DNA of 6,928 nt from Syntrophobacter sp. DG_60 (lineage in GTDB: Bacteria; Desulfobacterota; Desulfofervidia; Desulfofervidales; DG-60), in assembly GCA_001304365.1 (NCBI GenBank), contig LJNA01000082.1:1-6928 (forward strand). Reading direction: 5' to 3'. This document shows positions 6,699 through 6,928 of the stretch, in pieces. The notes under the pieces were generated by a model. It saw only the letters and a list, made by a program, of their open reading frames with translations, ran no database searches and was not told where the DNA came from. The position numbers and the translations under genes were made by a program. Numbering within the stretch: position 1 is the first letter of the stretch; every line of letters starts with the position of its first letter.

Positions 6699-6733
6699 AG
6701 TTGCTAGGTGTTAGTTATTGGTTGTTAGTTGGT
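6699..6733. repeat. Five imperfect heptanucleotide repeats between pssA and leuC
   Basis: The plus strand reads AGTTGCT, AGGTGTT, AGTTATT, GGTTGTT, AGTTGGT in succession, an array of 7-nt units with consensus AGTTGTT. It fills nearly all of the 31-bp gap between leuC and pssA and extends over the pssA stop codon (6725-6727), leaving no recognisable ribosome-binding site for leuC. A simple repeat that expanded by slippage, or an inserted intergenic repeat, would explain this. Function, if any, is unknown. Confidence 0.6.
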
Positions 6734-6928
6734 TTTACTTTTTAGTTCTGCCTGGGTCTCGGTGCGTCTATGAAAAAATAGGGAAATAGGGCCAGAAATC
6801 AAATATACTATAGAAAAACTCCATAGCATCAAAAATGGATGGGCCATAATCACTACCATCAATAAAACAAATAAGACCAAGTTTTGAAATGGTCTGTGTT
6901 TTACCCACTGTAGGTCTTTAAAACTATA
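6725..6928 (-). CDS. pssA: CDP-diacylglycerol--serine O-phosphatidyltransferase, C-terminal part (5' end beyond window)
   Basis: The minus strand is open from the window edge for 67 codons to TAA at 6725. The reading starts YSFKDLQWVKHRPFQN, then has two hydrophobic segments (about residues 17-29 and 31-52 of the fragment) with LVLFVLLMVV and SFSIVYLISGPISLFF. It ends with a charged tail, HRRTETQAELKSK. The basic loop before paired membrane helices ending in a YxxSGP motif is typical of the C-terminus of bacterial PssA, a membrane enzyme making phosphatidylserine, the precursor of phosphatidylethanolamine. The catalytic CDP-alcohol motif would lie upstream, outside the window, so the call rests on the tail alone. 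pssA beside leucine genes is a recurrent arrangement (psd-pssA-leuA), which supports it. The last codons and stop lie in the heptad repeat, so the original end may have been altered. Confidence 0.7.
   Translation of the reverse strand, partial: YSFKDLQWVKHRPFQNLVLFVLLMVVIMAHPFLMLWSFSIVYLISGPISLFFHRRTETQAELKSKTN

Overview
The window looks like bacterial chromosome, AT-leaning, from a probably anaerobic lineage that I cannot name from sequence alone. The adenosylcobalamin-dependent (class II) ribonucleotide reductase works without oxygen. The short LeuC (419 aa) is of the type found in archaea, thermophiles and many deep-branching or uncultured bacteria. Intergenic tracts made of TGCAAAATGAAAAGTGC-like and GTTAGTT-like repeats also fit such a genome.

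Layout: there are two convergent transcription units. The left unit, on the plus strand, is a single gene, nrdJ (75-3368). Its promoter region carries two NrdR-box-like palindromes exactly 31 bp apart (7-22 and 38-53). The gene is interrupted in frame by a 368-residue intein (906-2009) with an apparently intact LAGLIDADG homing endonuclease. The intein sits immediately before the catalytic thiyl-radical cysteine, so that residue is both the splicing +1 nucleophile and the active-site radical cysteine of the spliced enzyme. A 14-bp perfect hairpin follows the stop codon.

The 229-bp convergent spacer (3369-3597) holds this hairpin, an AT-rich hairpin with a T run, a 14-bp tandem direct repeat, and a small minus-strand piece that reads like the C-terminus of a four-helix-bundle (23S rRNA intervening-sequence) protein. 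It is probably a decayed cassette.

The right unit, on the minus strand and transcribed from right to left, is pssA (C-terminal 67 codons only, cut by the window edge), leuC, a DegT/DnrJ/EryC1/StrS aminotransferase, and queC. leuC and the aminotransferase gene overlap as TAATG; the aminotransferase gene and queC overlap by 29 bp. Translational coupling is therefore likely. The products serve different pathways: phosphatidylserine synthesis, leucine biosynthesis (or a related aconitase-type step), probably amino-sugar formation, and 7-deazaguanine (queuosine) synthesis. No leuD or leuB lies in the window. A run of five imperfect heptanucleotide repeats (consensus AGTTGTT) fills the pssA-leuC junction and supplies the pssA stop codon.

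The strongest points are the paired NrdR operator over the nrdJ promoter combined with an intein at the radical cysteine. I saw no evidence of an entirely new system.
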